Source: Agrobacterium larrymoorei
GTDB taxonomy: Bacteria > Pseudomonadota > Alphaproteobacteria > Rhizobiales > Rhizobiaceae
NCBI RefSeq assembly: GCF_030819275.1
Contig: NZ_JAUTBL010000002.1
Location: forward strand, 2,482,501-2,546,500
Direction: 5' to 3'
DNA length: 64,000 nt
The translations under genes and the position numbers were made by a program. The notes below the pieces were generated by a model. That model was not told where the DNA came from and did no database searches. It saw nothing but the letters and a program-made list of their open reading frames with translations. Within the stretch, counting starts at the first letter, position 1, and each line of letters starts with the position of its first letter. This document shows positions 44,381 through 53,526 of this stretch, piece after piece.

Positions 44381-46195
44381 ATGCGAATTTCGATTTCGGC
44401 CGCAGTGACGGCAACGGGGATTGCCCTGATTGCCGGTGTTCTCCTGACACTTGCGACGGGCGCCGGTGCGCTGAACCGATTGAAGGTCAACGGTCCGATC
44501 TATGAGAATATCATCTACAGCAAGGACCTGATCGCCGATATTCTGCCGCCGCCGCTCTATGTGATCGAAAGCTATGCGCTGGCCAATGAAAGCACGCTGC
44601 ATCCCGACACGCTGGCCGTCAACGCGCCGCGCATGAAGGTTCTGAAGGACCAATATGAGGAGCGCCGGGCCTACTGGAAAACGACGAGACTTCCCGATTT
44701 CCTGAAGACCAAGCTTCTCAACGATGTGTTGGTCAAGGGTGATGACTTCTGGCGCGAAATGCAGAGCGCCACGCTCCCTGCCCTTCAGGGCAGTGATCGC
44801 AATGCTATCGTCGCGTCATTGGGCGCGCTGCGCGTCAAGTTCCATCGCCATGAGGCCGCCGTCAACGAACTGGTGGAAATGGGCAACGTTTTCGGCAAGG
44901 AGCAGGAGGCCTATGCCGCTTCGCAGACGAGCCTGTTACAGGGCGCAAGCTACGGGCTCGGCGTCTTCCTCATCCTGCTTTGTATTGCATCCACCCTCTT
45001 CACCAGACGCCGCGCCATTCGCCCGCTGGAAGATATGACCGAGGCGATGACCAGAATGGCGGGCGGCGATCTGAAAGACGAGCCGCCGCACCTTGCCCGC
45101 CAGGACGAAATCGGCGCGATGGCCAAAGCACTCGCCGTGTTCCGCGATGCGGGCCTTGCCAAACGACGCCTGGAAACGGAAGCCGAAGAGGCGCGCCAGT
45201 TGAGCGATCGCGAACGCCACGAGCGTGAGCGTGAACGCCTGGCCGATGCCGATGCGTTGCGCTTTGCCGTGGAGCAATTGGGCGGCGGCCTCAGCCAGCT
45301 CGCCACCGGCGATCTGAGCCGCAGCCTCGATCAGCCTTTCCATCCGCGCTTCGAAACACTCAGGCAGAATTTCAACGAGTCGATTTCCACCCTGCGCCTG
45401 ACGCTTCGGGATGTGCTGTCGGAGACCGACCACCTTAACCGACAGGGCCAGGACCTTCGTGGCGGTGCCGACAATCTGGCACGCCGCACCGAACAGCAGG
45501 CCGCGGCACTGGAAGAGACCGCAGCAGCCCTCGAGCAGGTCACCTCCACCGGCAAGGCGGCCGTCGCGCGCATCGAAGACGCCCGCGATCTGGTAAAGAA
45601 TGCCCGCGACGCCGCTGTCCATTCCTCGACCGTCGTCGGAAAGGCCATTTCCGCCATGAACCGCATCGAGACCGCGTCAGGCGAAATCGGCTCGATCATC
45701 GGCACGATCGAAAACATTGCGTTCCAGACCAACCTTCTGGCTTTGAATGCAGGCGTCGAAGCCGCCCGTGCGGGGGAAGCCGGAAAGGGCTTTGCCGTGG
45801 TCGCCCAGGAGGTGCGCGAACTGGCGCAGCGCTCTGCCGCCGCCGCCAACGAGATCAAGCAGCTCGTCGCCAGATCCGGCCAGGAAGTGACCGGCGGCGT
45901 CAATCTCGTGCAATCGACGGGCGCGGTTCTGGCAGAAATCGAAGCGGTCGTTTCGCGCATAGACCTCAACATCGACAGCATCGCCACCGCCGCGCGCGAA
46001 CAATCTGTCGGCCTGTCGGAAATCAATACCAGCGTCAACACGCTGGACCAGATGACCCAGCACAACGCCGCCATGGTGGAAGAAACAAACGCCGCCACCC
46101 AGAACCTCGCCGAAGCGGCCCGTAACCTTGCATCGCTCGCAGGCCGCTTCCATATCGGCGGCAACGGCCAGGTTGCCATCCGCCGCGCCGCGTGA
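44381..46195 (+). CDS. Methyl-accepting chemotaxis protein
   Basis: 604 aa from ATG 44381, preceded by GGGAGG. The N-terminal helix (about 3-27) is followed by a periplasmic helical ligand domain of about 160 residues, a second membrane helix (about 190-212), HAMP (R-R-A-I-R-P-L-E-D-M onward), a second HAMP-like stretch (about 300-345) and the signalling hairpin. The tip E-N-I-A-F-Q-T-N-L-L-A-L-N-A-G-V-E-A-A-R-A-G-E (split; about 448-470) contacts CheA/CheW. No C-terminal CheR-docking pentapeptide is evident. The ligand is unknown. Confidence 0.93.
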   Translation: MRISISAAVTATGIALIAGVLLTLATGAGALNRLKVNGPIYENIIYSKDLIADILPPPLYVIESYALANESTLHPDTLAVNAPRMKVLKDQYEERRAYWKTTRLPDFLKTKLLNDVLVKGDDFWREMQSATLPALQGSDRNAIVASLGALRVKFHRHEAAVNELVEMGNVFGKEQEAYAASQTSLLQGASYGLGVFLILLCIASTLFTRRRAIRPLEDMTEAMTRMAGGDLKDEPPHLARQDEIGAMAKALAVFRDAGLAKRRLETEAEEARQLSDRERHERERERLADADALRFAVEQLGGGLSQLATGDLSRSLDQPFHPRFETLRQNFNESISTLRLTLRDVLSETDHLNRQGQDLRGGADNLARRTEQQAAALEETAAALEQVTSTGKAAVARIEDARDLVKNARDAAVHSSTVVGKAISAMNRIETASGEIGSIIGTIENIAFQTNLLALNAGVEAARAGEAGKGFAVVAQEVRELAQRSAAAANEIKQLVARSGQEVTGGVNLVQSTGAVLAEIEAVVSRIDLNIDSIATAAREQSVGLSEINTSVNTLDQMTQHNAAMVEETNAATQNLAEAARNLASLAGRFHIGGNGQVAIRRAA

Positions 46196-46490
46196 TCGGC
46201 GCCGACAGAAAAACGGAACGGGACACCTGAAGCGCGCAGCGATCTGAAAGATCGTTTCGCCCGCACGTGATCCACACGCTGTCCATTTTCAACTTACTGG
46301 ACAATGGACATGATATTGATTCGGCTTGGTTTTGGACGCTTCACTGCGTTCTGGACAGCAAGTAGAGATCAATGTCGTGAGACACGACGATAGCGTCCTT
46401 CATCAGCGTCAACGGCATATTCCGTGGTCTGTATCCAGATCTACGTCGCGCGGATTGCCAATATCCTTCTACGTTCCGGATCTGTCACAT

Positions 46491-46646
46491 ACCCCCCTCT
46501 GCCCTGCCGGGCATCTCCCCCTCAAGGGGGGAGATCGAACTGTCGTACCGTCTTGCCACAAATTGCGGTCAGACGTGACATGCGAAGAGCACCTCGTGCC
46601 GATCTCCCCCCTTGAGGGGGAGATGTCCGGCAGGACAGAGGGGGGT
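46491..46646. repeat. RIME-like intergenic palindromic element (156 bp, 45-bp inverted arms)
   Basis: Arms 46491-46535 and 46602-46646, reverse complements apart from two changes. The right arm equals that of the element at 13622-13775; the centre is unrelated. The rest of the 524-base gap (46196-46719) between the chemotaxis receptor and GNAT genes shows no gene. Confidence 0.85.
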
Positions 46647-46719
46647 ATGATGCCAAGCATTCAGAGCTGTCTTGGCAACTTTTCAATCTACATGACAGAC
46701 CTCAAGGGTCCGCCCGCCC

Positions 46720-47286
46720 TCAGGAAAACCGGCGCCCGCTTGCGACCAGCATGCCAGCCGCACCATCCAGCCAGCCGGGCTTCAGCTCCAGCGCCAGGAA
46801 GCGGTTGCGCTCGAAGGGGCCGGGCATGACGAGGTGCTGGGTTTTGGTGGCGAAGAAGCCGAAGCGCTCGTAATAGGGCGCATCACCCACAAGCAGGATG
46901 GCGCCGTGGTCGCGGCGGGTTGCTTCAGCAATGGCGGCGCGCATCAGCGCCGAGCCGATGCCCTTGCCCTCATGCGCGGCATCGACGGCGAGCGGTCCGA
47001 GCAGCAGGGCTGCGACTGGGCTGCCTTCGCGGGTGACGCCAGCTTGGACGTTCCACAGGCGCACGGTGCCGATCACATGGCCGTCCTGATCGCGGGCGAC
47101 CAGCGCCAAGCCTTCGGCCGGCACGCGGCCAGCGCGCAGCTTCTCGGAAGACTTGCGGCGGCGGCCGGGACCCATGGCGCGGTCCAGCAGGTTTTCGCGC
47201 GCGACGACATCGCCGGCGTTTTCGGTTTCGATAAAGAATGTCTGCGGCGTGAAGAATGCACGAACCGAATTGAGAACAGCGGCCAT
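46720..47286 (-). CDS. GNAT family N-acetyltransferase (YhbS-like)
   Basis: 188 aa. The acetyl-CoA loop is L-L-G-P-L-A-V-D-A-A-H-E-G-K-G-I-G-S-A-L-M (about 95-115), and the later G-D-A-P-Y-Y-E-R-F-G-F (about 133-143) is the typical YhbS-type motif. It follows the ornithine decarboxylase gene in the same direction after 274 bases, with a terminator-like hairpin between. I recall this neighbour pair from Agrobacterium; polyamine acetylation is a possible but untested role. Confidence 0.88.
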   Translation of the reverse strand: MAAVLNSVRAFFTPQTFFIETENAGDVVARENLLDRAMGPGRRRKSSEKLRAGRVPAEGLALVARDQDGHVIGTVRLWNVQAGVTREGSPVAALLLGPLAVDAAHEGKGIGSALMRAAIAEATRRDHGAILLVGDAPYYERFGFFATKTQHLVMPGPFERNRFLALELKPGWLDGAAGMLVASGRRFS

Positions 47287-47487
47287 CCCGGCCTCCCGTT
47301 ACCAAGCCGCCCACGAAAGCGGCACCTGCCAGAAACATGTCGCGCAAGCCTCTTGCAACGACAAGGATTGAACCGTTCCGGCCCGGCGCGCGCCGCAAGC
47401 TTTTCCCTCGGCTGGACAGAGGTTCGGCAAGCAGGGTTTGCGCCAGGCCCGGGCGTCAGCCGGGCCGGAACGGGAAGATCCGGGAGA

Positions 47488-47513
47488 ACGCCGCCCGCCC
47501 CAACGGGCGGCGT
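47488..47513 (-). terminator. Terminator-like hairpin after the ornithine decarboxylase gene
   Basis: 10-bp GC-rich stem (ACGCCGCCCG / CGGGCGGCGT) with a 6-base loop, about 50 bases after the stop; the T-tract is poor (GTTCTC), so efficiency is uncertain. Confidence 0.55.
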
Positions 47514-47560
47514 CTCGCGCAGATCACATTGCTTTGGATCGATTTTGTCCCGAGAGGGAC

Positions 47561-48694
47561 TTAGATCACATAGGCCTTCAAGGGCTCGAAGCCATTGAAT
47601 GCGACCGCCGAATAGGTGGTCGTGTAGGCGCCCGTTCCTTCGATCAGAACTTCGTCGCCGATGGTCAGAGAGACCGGCAGCGGGTACATGTTCTTCTCGT
47701 AGAGCACATCGGCGCTGTCGCAGGTCGGACCGGCCAGAACGCAAGGCTCCATCGTGTCCTCATCGCGCGTGGTGCGGATGGGGTAGCGGATGGCTTCGTC
47801 CATGGTTTCGGCCAGACCGCCGAACTTGCCGATGTCGAGGAACACCCAACGATGGTTGTCATTGTCGGACTTGCGCGAGACGAGAACGACTTCCGCCTTG
47901 ATCACGCCCGCATTGCCAACCATGCCGCGGCCCGGCTCGATGATGGTCTTCGGAATCTGGTTGCCGAAATGCTTGCGCAGCGCCGTGTCGATTGCCTGGC
48001 CGTATTCTTCAGCGGCGGGAACGTCGCGAAGATACTTGGTCGGGAAACCGCCGCCCATGTTCACCATCTGCAGGTGGATGCCCTGCTTGGCAAGAGACGC
48101 GAAGACGCGCTTGGCATCGCCAACGGCTGCATCCCATGCGTCGAGGTTCATCATCTGCGAACCGACATGAAAGGACACGCCGTAGGATTCCAGACCCAGC
48201 TGATGCGCATAGACCAGAACGTCGACAGCCATCTGCGGCACGCAGCCGAACTTGCGAGACAGCGGCCATTCAGCGCCTTCGCCATCGGTCAGAACACGGC
48301 AGAATACGCGGGCACCTGGGGCTGCGCGGGCAACCTTCTCGACTTCCTCATGGCTGTCCACGGCGAAGAGATCGATGCCGAGCGCGTGAGCGCGTGCAAC
48401 ATCGCGTTCCTTCTTGATGGTGTTGCCGAAGGAGATACGGTCGGAGGTCGCACCGGCATCGAGCGCCATCTGGATTTCAGCCACGGAGGCGCAATCGAAG
48501 TTGGAGCCCATCGAAGCGAGCAGCTTGAGGATTTCAGGAGCCGGGTTCGCCTTGACGGCGTAATAGATGGCGCTGTTCGGCAGGGCATGCCGGAACGCGT
48601 GGAAATTATCGCGCACGACGTCGAGATCGACCACAAGGCAGGGACCTTCGGGACGGCGGGTATTGATGAAGTCGAGGATGCGTGCAGTCGTCAT
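47561..48694 (-). CDS. odc: Ornithine (lysine/arginine family) decarboxylase, PLP-dependent, alanine-racemase fold
   Basis: 377 aa from ATG 48694, the length of bacterial fold-III ornithine decarboxylases. The PLP lysine is in Y-Y-A-V-K-A-N-P (about 45-52); F-H-V-G-S-Q (about 175-180) and M-G-G-G-F-P (about 212-217) bind phosphate; E-P-G-R-G-M-V-G (about 255-262) and the substrate Cys/Asp segment G-P-T-C-D-S-A-D (about 323-330) are intact. It makes putrescine from ornithine. The frame stays open for 169 codons upstream to 49201, but that part is the leader, not coding homology. A LysR gene is divergent. Confidence 0.94.
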   Translation of the reverse strand: MTTARILDFINTRRPEGPCLVVDLDVVRDNFHAFRHALPNSAIYYAVKANPAPEILKLLASMGSNFDCASVAEIQMALDAGATSDRISFGNTIKKERDVARAHALGIDLFAVDSHEEVEKVARAAPGARVFCRVLTDGEGAEWPLSRKFGCVPQMAVDVLVYAHQLGLESYGVSFHVGSQMMNLDAWDAAVGDAKRVFASLAKQGIHLQMVNMGGGFPTKYLRDVPAAEEYGQAIDTALRKHFGNQIPKTIIEPGRGMVGNAGVIKAEVVLVSRKSDNDNHRWVFLDIGKFGGLAETMDEAIRYPIRTTRDEDTMEPCVLAGPTCDSADVLYEKNMYPLPVSLTIGDEVLIEGTGAYTTTYSAVAFNGFEPLKAYVI

Positions 48695-49150
48695 CTTTGT
48701 GTTCCCTAACTTGATCCGGCTCCGGAAAATTCCGGAGGACAAAGAACGCTCGAGATATGCAGGACGAATCAGCCGGTGGAGGCGCAGATTCATTCGCATA
48801 CGCTCAAGGCGCAAATATGAACAACGCCCTGCCAGGAGCATTATTCGGCTTTGTCTGCCATGGGATTGGAGGGAATCATACCCAACCGCACTTACGGCAA
48901 TGATGGTGTGCCTCTTCAGTACCCCGGCTGATGGAAAGCCGGCAGAGAACCAGAAAGGCCCGCACCGTCGTTGCTTCGTATGTCCTCGCATATCCGGTTG
49001 GCCGGAACAGCGACTGGAGGGGTTAATTCCAGGTACCTTACCGAACTCCTCACCACATCGAGGGTCGGCGGACACACATGGGCACGTGCGACTTTGGGCA
49101 GGGACGGAGATAAGAATATTCGCCGTCATAATCAAGAGGATTTTTTCACC
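48695..49150 (-). ncRNA. Probable speF-type leader RNA of the ornithine decarboxylase gene
   Basis: The 542-base gap upstream of odc holds an unusually long leader. A conserved structured leader (the speF motif) is known upstream of alphaproteobacterial ornithine decarboxylase genes. Consistent with that, the region has GC stems, for example CTCCGGA-N4-TCCGGAG at 48720-48737 and GCCGGCT...AGCCGG near 48924-48942. The end points are approximate; I did not fold the RNA or match the covariance model. In the odc frame it stays open, including a segment that starts ATGCGAATG near 48802. Confidence 0.5.
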
Positions 49151-49236
49151 ATTTCGCGAATTTTTTCGGCAGTGCTTTTCTTGTTGGACAGTGGATTCCA
49201 ATCGTTCAATTATATGGAACGAACAGGAGTTTATGG

Positions 49237-50130
49237 ATGGATACGCTGACCCGCATTCGCGCCTTTATCGACGTGGTCGAAGCGGAAGGTTTTTCCGCCG
49301 CCGCGCGCAAGACCGGACGCTCCAAGGCGCTGCTGTCCAAATATGTGCGTGAACTGGAAGACGATCTCGGCGCGCTGCTTCTCAACCGCACCACGCGGCA
49401 ATTTTCGCTGACGGAAGCAGGCCATACCTATTACCGCACCGCCTCCGATATCCTGAAAGAGATCGACAATCTCGCCGACCTCGTGCGCGAGAAGAATTCC
49501 GATCTGAAGGGCAAGCTGCGCCTATCCGTCCCGCGCACCTTCATCGATGCCGATGTGGGCCAGAGCCTCATCGATTTCGCCCGCGAGAACCCGGAACTGT
49601 CCATGGAGATCGTGGCCGATGACCGCTTCGTCGATCTGATCGAGGAAGGCTTCGATCTGGCCATCCGCATCACCAAGCTGGAGGATTCCGGCCTTATTGC
49701 CCGCAAACTGTCGGATTTCCGCGTCCATGCGGTGGCGACACCGGATTTCGTCAACCGCCACGGACCATTGGAAACCCCGCAGGATCTCGGAAAAGTCCCC
49801 TGCATCATCGACACCAATTCCCGTTTCCAGAATCACATCCGCTATTTCGAGCCGGGCGGTGGCACCAATTCCGTTGCGACCCGCGGGCCGATCGAAGTCA
49901 ACAGCCCGCAGGCCACGCTGCGCGCCGCCCGCTCAGGCCTTGGCGTTGCCATCGTGCCGGACTTCATTGCCCGCCCGCATATCCAGTCGGGCGAGCTGGT
50001 GACGCTGTTCGATGATTATATTTCCCGCGATCGCGGCATTTACGCCGTCTATCCGCATCGCCGCTATCTGCCGGCCAAGGTCCGCAGCTTCGTCGATTAT
50101 CTCTCCAACTGGTTCCGAAAGAACGGTTGA
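49237..50130 (+). CDS. LysR family transcriptional regulator
   Basis: 297 aa; AGGAG lies 7 bases before ATG 49237. The helix-turn-helix is G-F-S-A-A-A-R-K-T-G-R-S-K-A-L-L-S-K-Y-V-R-E-L-E (about 18-41), and the regulatory domain starts at K-G-K-L-R-L-S-V-P (about 91-99) of the CrgA-like group. It is divergent from odc across the long leader region, and upstream of the DUF1007/NicO pair. It may regulate either, but nothing in the sequence decides. Confidence 0.93.
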   Translation: MDTLTRIRAFIDVVEAEGFSAAARKTGRSKALLSKYVRELEDDLGALLLNRTTRQFSLTEAGHTYYRTASDILKEIDNLADLVREKNSDLKGKLRLSVPRTFIDADVGQSLIDFARENPELSMEIVADDRFVDLIEEGFDLAIRITKLEDSGLIARKLSDFRVHAVATPDFVNRHGPLETPQDLGKVPCIIDTNSRFQNHIRYFEPGGGTNSVATRGPIEVNSPQATLRAARSGLGVAIVPDFIARPHIQSGELVTLFDDYISRDRGIYAVYPHRRYLPAKVRSFVDYLSNWFRKNG

Positions 50131-50205
50131 TCGGCGCTGCCGCCGAAATTCAGTCCCAATTAGTTATAGAGTAACCCCAGATTCGCCTGAGGATAAACGC
50201 GGCCC

Positions 50206-50853
50206 ATGAAAAAACTCATTCTGCCAATGGCCGCCTGCGCCGCTGCCTGTCTTGCGCCGCTCACCGCTTTCGCTCATCCGCATATCTTTGCCGAAGCGCG
50301 CATGGAAATCATCGAAGGCGCGGATGGCAATGTGCAGGAAGTGCGCAACATCTGGCGCTTCGACGAGATGTTTTCCGCAAGCGTGGTTCTGGATTACGAC
50401 AAGAACAGCGACGCCAAGCTCGACAAGGAAGAACTCGCCGAAATCGGCAATACGGTGCACGAGTCTCTGGCGGAATATTCCTACTACACCTTCATCGCGG
50501 TGAACGGAAAGAACATCGACTTCAACAAGCCGGATGTCATCCACGTGGATTACAAGGACGGCCAGATCCTGATGTTCTTCTCGGTCAAGCCGAAAAACCC
50601 GCTGCCGGTCAAGGGCAAGCTCTCCTTCGGCGCCTGGGACCCGACCATGTATACGGCCATCGATTTCGCCAAGGATACCGACATCGTGGTAAAAGGCCCG
50701 CATCTGGCCGCCTGCAAGCACAAGGTGGTGCGCCCCGATCCGGATGAAATCATCGCCCAGAACCAGAGCAGCCTGACCGACGCCTTCTTCAACGACCCGA
50801 CCGGCACCGACATGACCAAGCTCTTTGCGACAAGAATGGAACTGCAATGCTAG
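50206..50853 (+). CDS. DUF1007 family periplasmic protein
   Basis: 215 aa; GAGGA precedes ATG 50206. A Sec signal peptide ends A-F-A-H-P-H-I-F, so the mature protein starts near His24 with an H-P-H metal-ligand-like motif. At about 64-75 an EF-hand-like loop (D-K-N-S-D-A-K-L-D-K-E-E) is visible. DUF1007 genes stand next to NicO-type nickel/cobalt or ABC metal transporters, as here, and are thought to assist periplasmic metal handling. The NicO gene follows. Confidence 0.88.
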   Translation: MKKLILPMAACAAACLAPLTAFAHPHIFAEARMEIIEGADGNVQEVRNIWRFDEMFSASVVLDYDKNSDAKLDKEELAEIGNTVHESLAEYSYYTFIAVNGKNIDFNKPDVIHVDYKDGQILMFFSVKPKNPLPVKGKLSFGAWDPTMYTAIDFAKDTDIVVKGPHLAACKHKVVRPDPDEIIAQNQSSLTDAFFNDPTGTDMTKLFATRMELQC

Positions 50854-50922
50854 GGAACATTGTTTCGAAGATTCGCGCCAAAGCTGGCTCAAGCATAGTC
50901 GGCGAGCATTTTTCTCTCCCCT

Positions 50923-51069
50923 CATTCCTGTCCTCGGACTTGTTCCGGGGATCGTCACAGGAATCCAGCTGGCGCGCGTCTGCGCGGCGAGAGGAGTCGT
51001 TTCAGCCCAGAGACCTGGGCTGGCTGGATTCCTGCGACGATCCCCGGAACAAGTCCGAGGACAGGAATG
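50923..51069. repeat. 147-bp palindromic element with 47-bp inverted arms
   Basis: Arms 50923-50969 and 51023-51069 are reverse complements with one mismatch; the centre of 53 bases is also partly self-complementary. Length is 147, a multiple of three, and the frame through it is open. It lies between the DUF1007 stop and the GTG start of the NicO gene, or inside the longer NicO reading frame. Confidence 0.92.
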
Positions 51070-51080
51070 AGGTCCGTACG

Positions 51081-52244
51081 GTGTGGCTCCTCGCGCTGAC
51101 CACCCTCACCCTGCTCTTCGCCTCGCTCGGCATCGCCCATGCGCAATCGCCGCTCGGCATCGGCTCGGCCGAACCCTCCATTTCCGTCGGCGGGCCGCTC
51201 GCACCCTTCTTCCAGTGGATCAACGTCCACCAGCAGAGCTTCTACCGCGCGCTGACCGGCGCGCTGAAAGCCATGCGCGAAGACCCATGGGCGCTGACCT
51301 CGTTGATCGGCCTCTCCTTTGCCTATGGTGTGTTCCATGCGGCTGGCCCCGGCCACGGCAAGGCGGTCATCTCCTCCTACATGATCGCCAACGAAACACA
51401 GCTGAGACGCGGCATCCTCATCTCCTTCGTCTCGGCGCTGATCCAGGGCGCGGTCGCCATCCTGCTCGTCACCGCCGCTTACTTTCTGCTGCGCGGCACC
51501 TCCATCACCATGACGAAAGCCACGCAGGCGATGGAGATCGTAAGCTTCGCCATGGTCGCGCTCTTCGGCGCATGGCTGCTGGTGCGCAAGATCTGGAGCA
51601 TGCTGCACCAGCGCGCCGATCATCACGCCGTCGCATCCCCGCAAGCGCCCGCACCGGCCCTTGCCGCATCCCCATCCGCCTTACCTGTCGCAAGCGCTAC
51701 CCTGTCCAGAACCCCTACTCTCTCGTTCAAGGCAGCCGAGAACACCACGACGGGTTTCGCGGAGGCCGGAACCGCAGCACCCCGCCGCACCGGCATGGGA
51801 AGCGGCCTGCGCTTCCAGGGCCAGCCGGTCTTTGCCGATCACGCCCAAAGCGGCAGCGGCGAACTCTGCGATGCCTGCGGCAAAGCCCATGCACCGGACC
51901 CCTCACTCTTCCAGTCCCGCACCTTCAGCCTCACCGAAGCCTGGTCGGCCATCGTCGCGGTGGGCCTGCGCCCCTGCTCCGGCGCCATCATCGTCATGAG
52001 CTTTTCGATGCTGAACGGCCTGCTCATCGGCGGCATGCTCTCGGTACTCGCCATGTCCATCGGCACCGCCCTCACCGTATCGCTGCTTGCCATCCTCGCC
52101 GTCACCGCCAAGGACGCCGCCATCCGCTACGCCGGAACCGGAAGCCGCCGTGCCTCAAGGATCGCCAACGGCATCGAGATCGCCGGGGCGCTCGTGGTGT
52201 TGCTGATGGGGCTGGCGCTGCTGGGGGCGTCGTTGCAGGCGTGA
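51081..52244 (+). CDS. NicO-family nickel/cobalt exporter (RcnA-like)
   Basis: 387 aa from GTG 51081, chosen because it puts the signal-like helix W-L-L-A-L-T-T-L-T-L-L-F at the N-terminus and has GAGG 8 bases upstream. The same frame is open from ATG 50847, which overlaps the DUF1007 stop, and would add 78 residues mostly encoded by a palindromic element. NicO features: the H-A-A-G-P-G-H-G-K-A-V-I-S-S-Y motif (about 87-101; His/Gly in TM2) and V-G-L-R-P-C-S-G-A-I (about 294-303), with a variable Ala/Pro-rich loop between. It exports Ni/Co ions from the cytoplasm. Confidence 0.9.
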   Translation: MWLLALTTLTLLFASLGIAHAQSPLGIGSAEPSISVGGPLAPFFQWINVHQQSFYRALTGALKAMREDPWALTSLIGLSFAYGVFHAAGPGHGKAVISSYMIANETQLRRGILISFVSALIQGAVAILLVTAAYFLLRGTSITMTKATQAMEIVSFAMVALFGAWLLVRKIWSMLHQRADHHAVASPQAPAPALAASPSALPVASATLSRTPTLSFKAAENTTTGFAEAGTAAPRRTGMGSGLRFQGQPVFADHAQSGSGELCDACGKAHAPDPSLFQSRTFSLTEAWSAIVAVGLRPCSGAIIVMSFSMLNGLLIGGMLSVLAMSIGTALTVSLLAILAVTAKDAAIRYAGTGSRRASRIANGIEIAGALVVLLMGLALLGASLQA

Positions 52245-52311
52245 GGCGTACTTCTCGATTTAAGGGTGTTTCGAGCAAACGTCGAAATCGGCCACTAAAG
52301 AGGACTCTGCT

Positions 52312-53290
52312 TTATCGTGACATTTCATAATTTGGCAAATCTCTCTCGCCCTCAGCAAAACCGCTCATCGATTGAATCCAGGCACTCTGGTTCGGCCAGC
52401 GATACTCAACCATTTGCGCTTCCGGCTTGATCACTACCGTGTAAAGCGTACCCAATCCCTCGTCATAGGCGGTGCGATAAAGCGGCTTTTGGTGAAAGCC
52501 CGGCAATGAACGAATCGAGTTGCATGCGCTCGGCTCTGAGCTTTGCCAAATGGTCTGCCCGTTCCGCTGTTTCCGACCACCGATTACCCTCCGGCCATTC
52601 CAGCGCCAGTTGATGGTTTGTGGCAATCGGCACTCGCCGAAATGCCATCTCTCGGTCTGGCGACAGATACGCAACCGCGTAGTCACCGCTTTTATCAAGA
52701 ATGACAACGTTGCTCACCATCTGCACTGGGAGCCTTTTAAGCGTCTCTATCGCCTGAATGGTTGTAGAGCAGACTTCGAGTACGTATCGTACAAGCAAAG
52801 GCGTTTGAAAGCCGTCCGCGCTGTAATCAAGCCTTCCGCCAAAGGTCAGGGCGACCGCTAATCCGTTGGAGTTCAAGCCGTCGAGACAGCCGATCCACCC
52901 TTCGGAAGTTGCAATAACATCCTGCTCCAACCAACGGCTATGAAGCACGGTGCCTTCGAAAAAGTCCGGTGTCAGATCATAATTGCGAACCAAAACTGGC
53001 GTTTCTGTCGGTGCAATCGCAACACTGCATCCCGCAATAACCGGCGGCGTGTTAAACAGTGACAACGCCCGTTGGGCAAGCGTATCGGGCTGGACGATGT
53101 TGCAGACCCGATCATAAAGGGGCAGGAGTTCAGGCATATACTGCCTGATCGCCCTTCGTGCAGCCTCTAACGAAGGGCGTGCATCTTCTCCTTGGCTGAG
53201 ATACCAATCGCGGTAGCGCGGCCAAGATTCATCAAACCGGTTCCGCCATTTTCCTGAAGGTTCCGGCTCAGAGATCGCAAAGATTTTCAT
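52312..53290 (-). pseudogene. C45-type peptidase (acyl-CoA:6-APA acyltransferase-like Ntn hydrolase), broken by a frameshift
   Basis: Start taken at ATG 53290, with AGAGG upstream. The reading is M-K-I-F-A-I-S-E-P and later V-I-A-G-C-S-V-A-I-A (Cys is the expected autocatalytic nucleophile), then V-L-V-R-N-Y-D-L and W-I-G-C-L-D-G-L-N-S-N-G-L, the AAT/C45 pattern. At 52499-52501 (GGG in the gene strand) one base is extra: the frame stops at 52463, but one frame over G-F-H-Q-K-P-L-Y-R-T-A-Y-D-E-G-L-G-T-L-Y-T continues to 52312. The intact protein would be about 325 aa. Linear-amide hydrolase of unknown substrate. Confidence 0.78.
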
Positions 53291-53526
53291 GAGACCTCTT
53301 TCGGCCAATCACTAGGACCATCTGCCGCTGCAGCATATTTTCTAAAGAATGCGATGAGAACCATCGCGGAGTTGGCGCCCGAATACTTTATGGAACGGGG
53401 CATTCTTGACATGGATACCCTCCAGATAATGTCGAACTTTAAGCCATGGCGGTTCGTGTCGCAATTGTCTCTTCTCAGGTCTGGAACCGTGTTTTAAAAA
53501 TGGACCATTCACCGATGCGGAGAACC

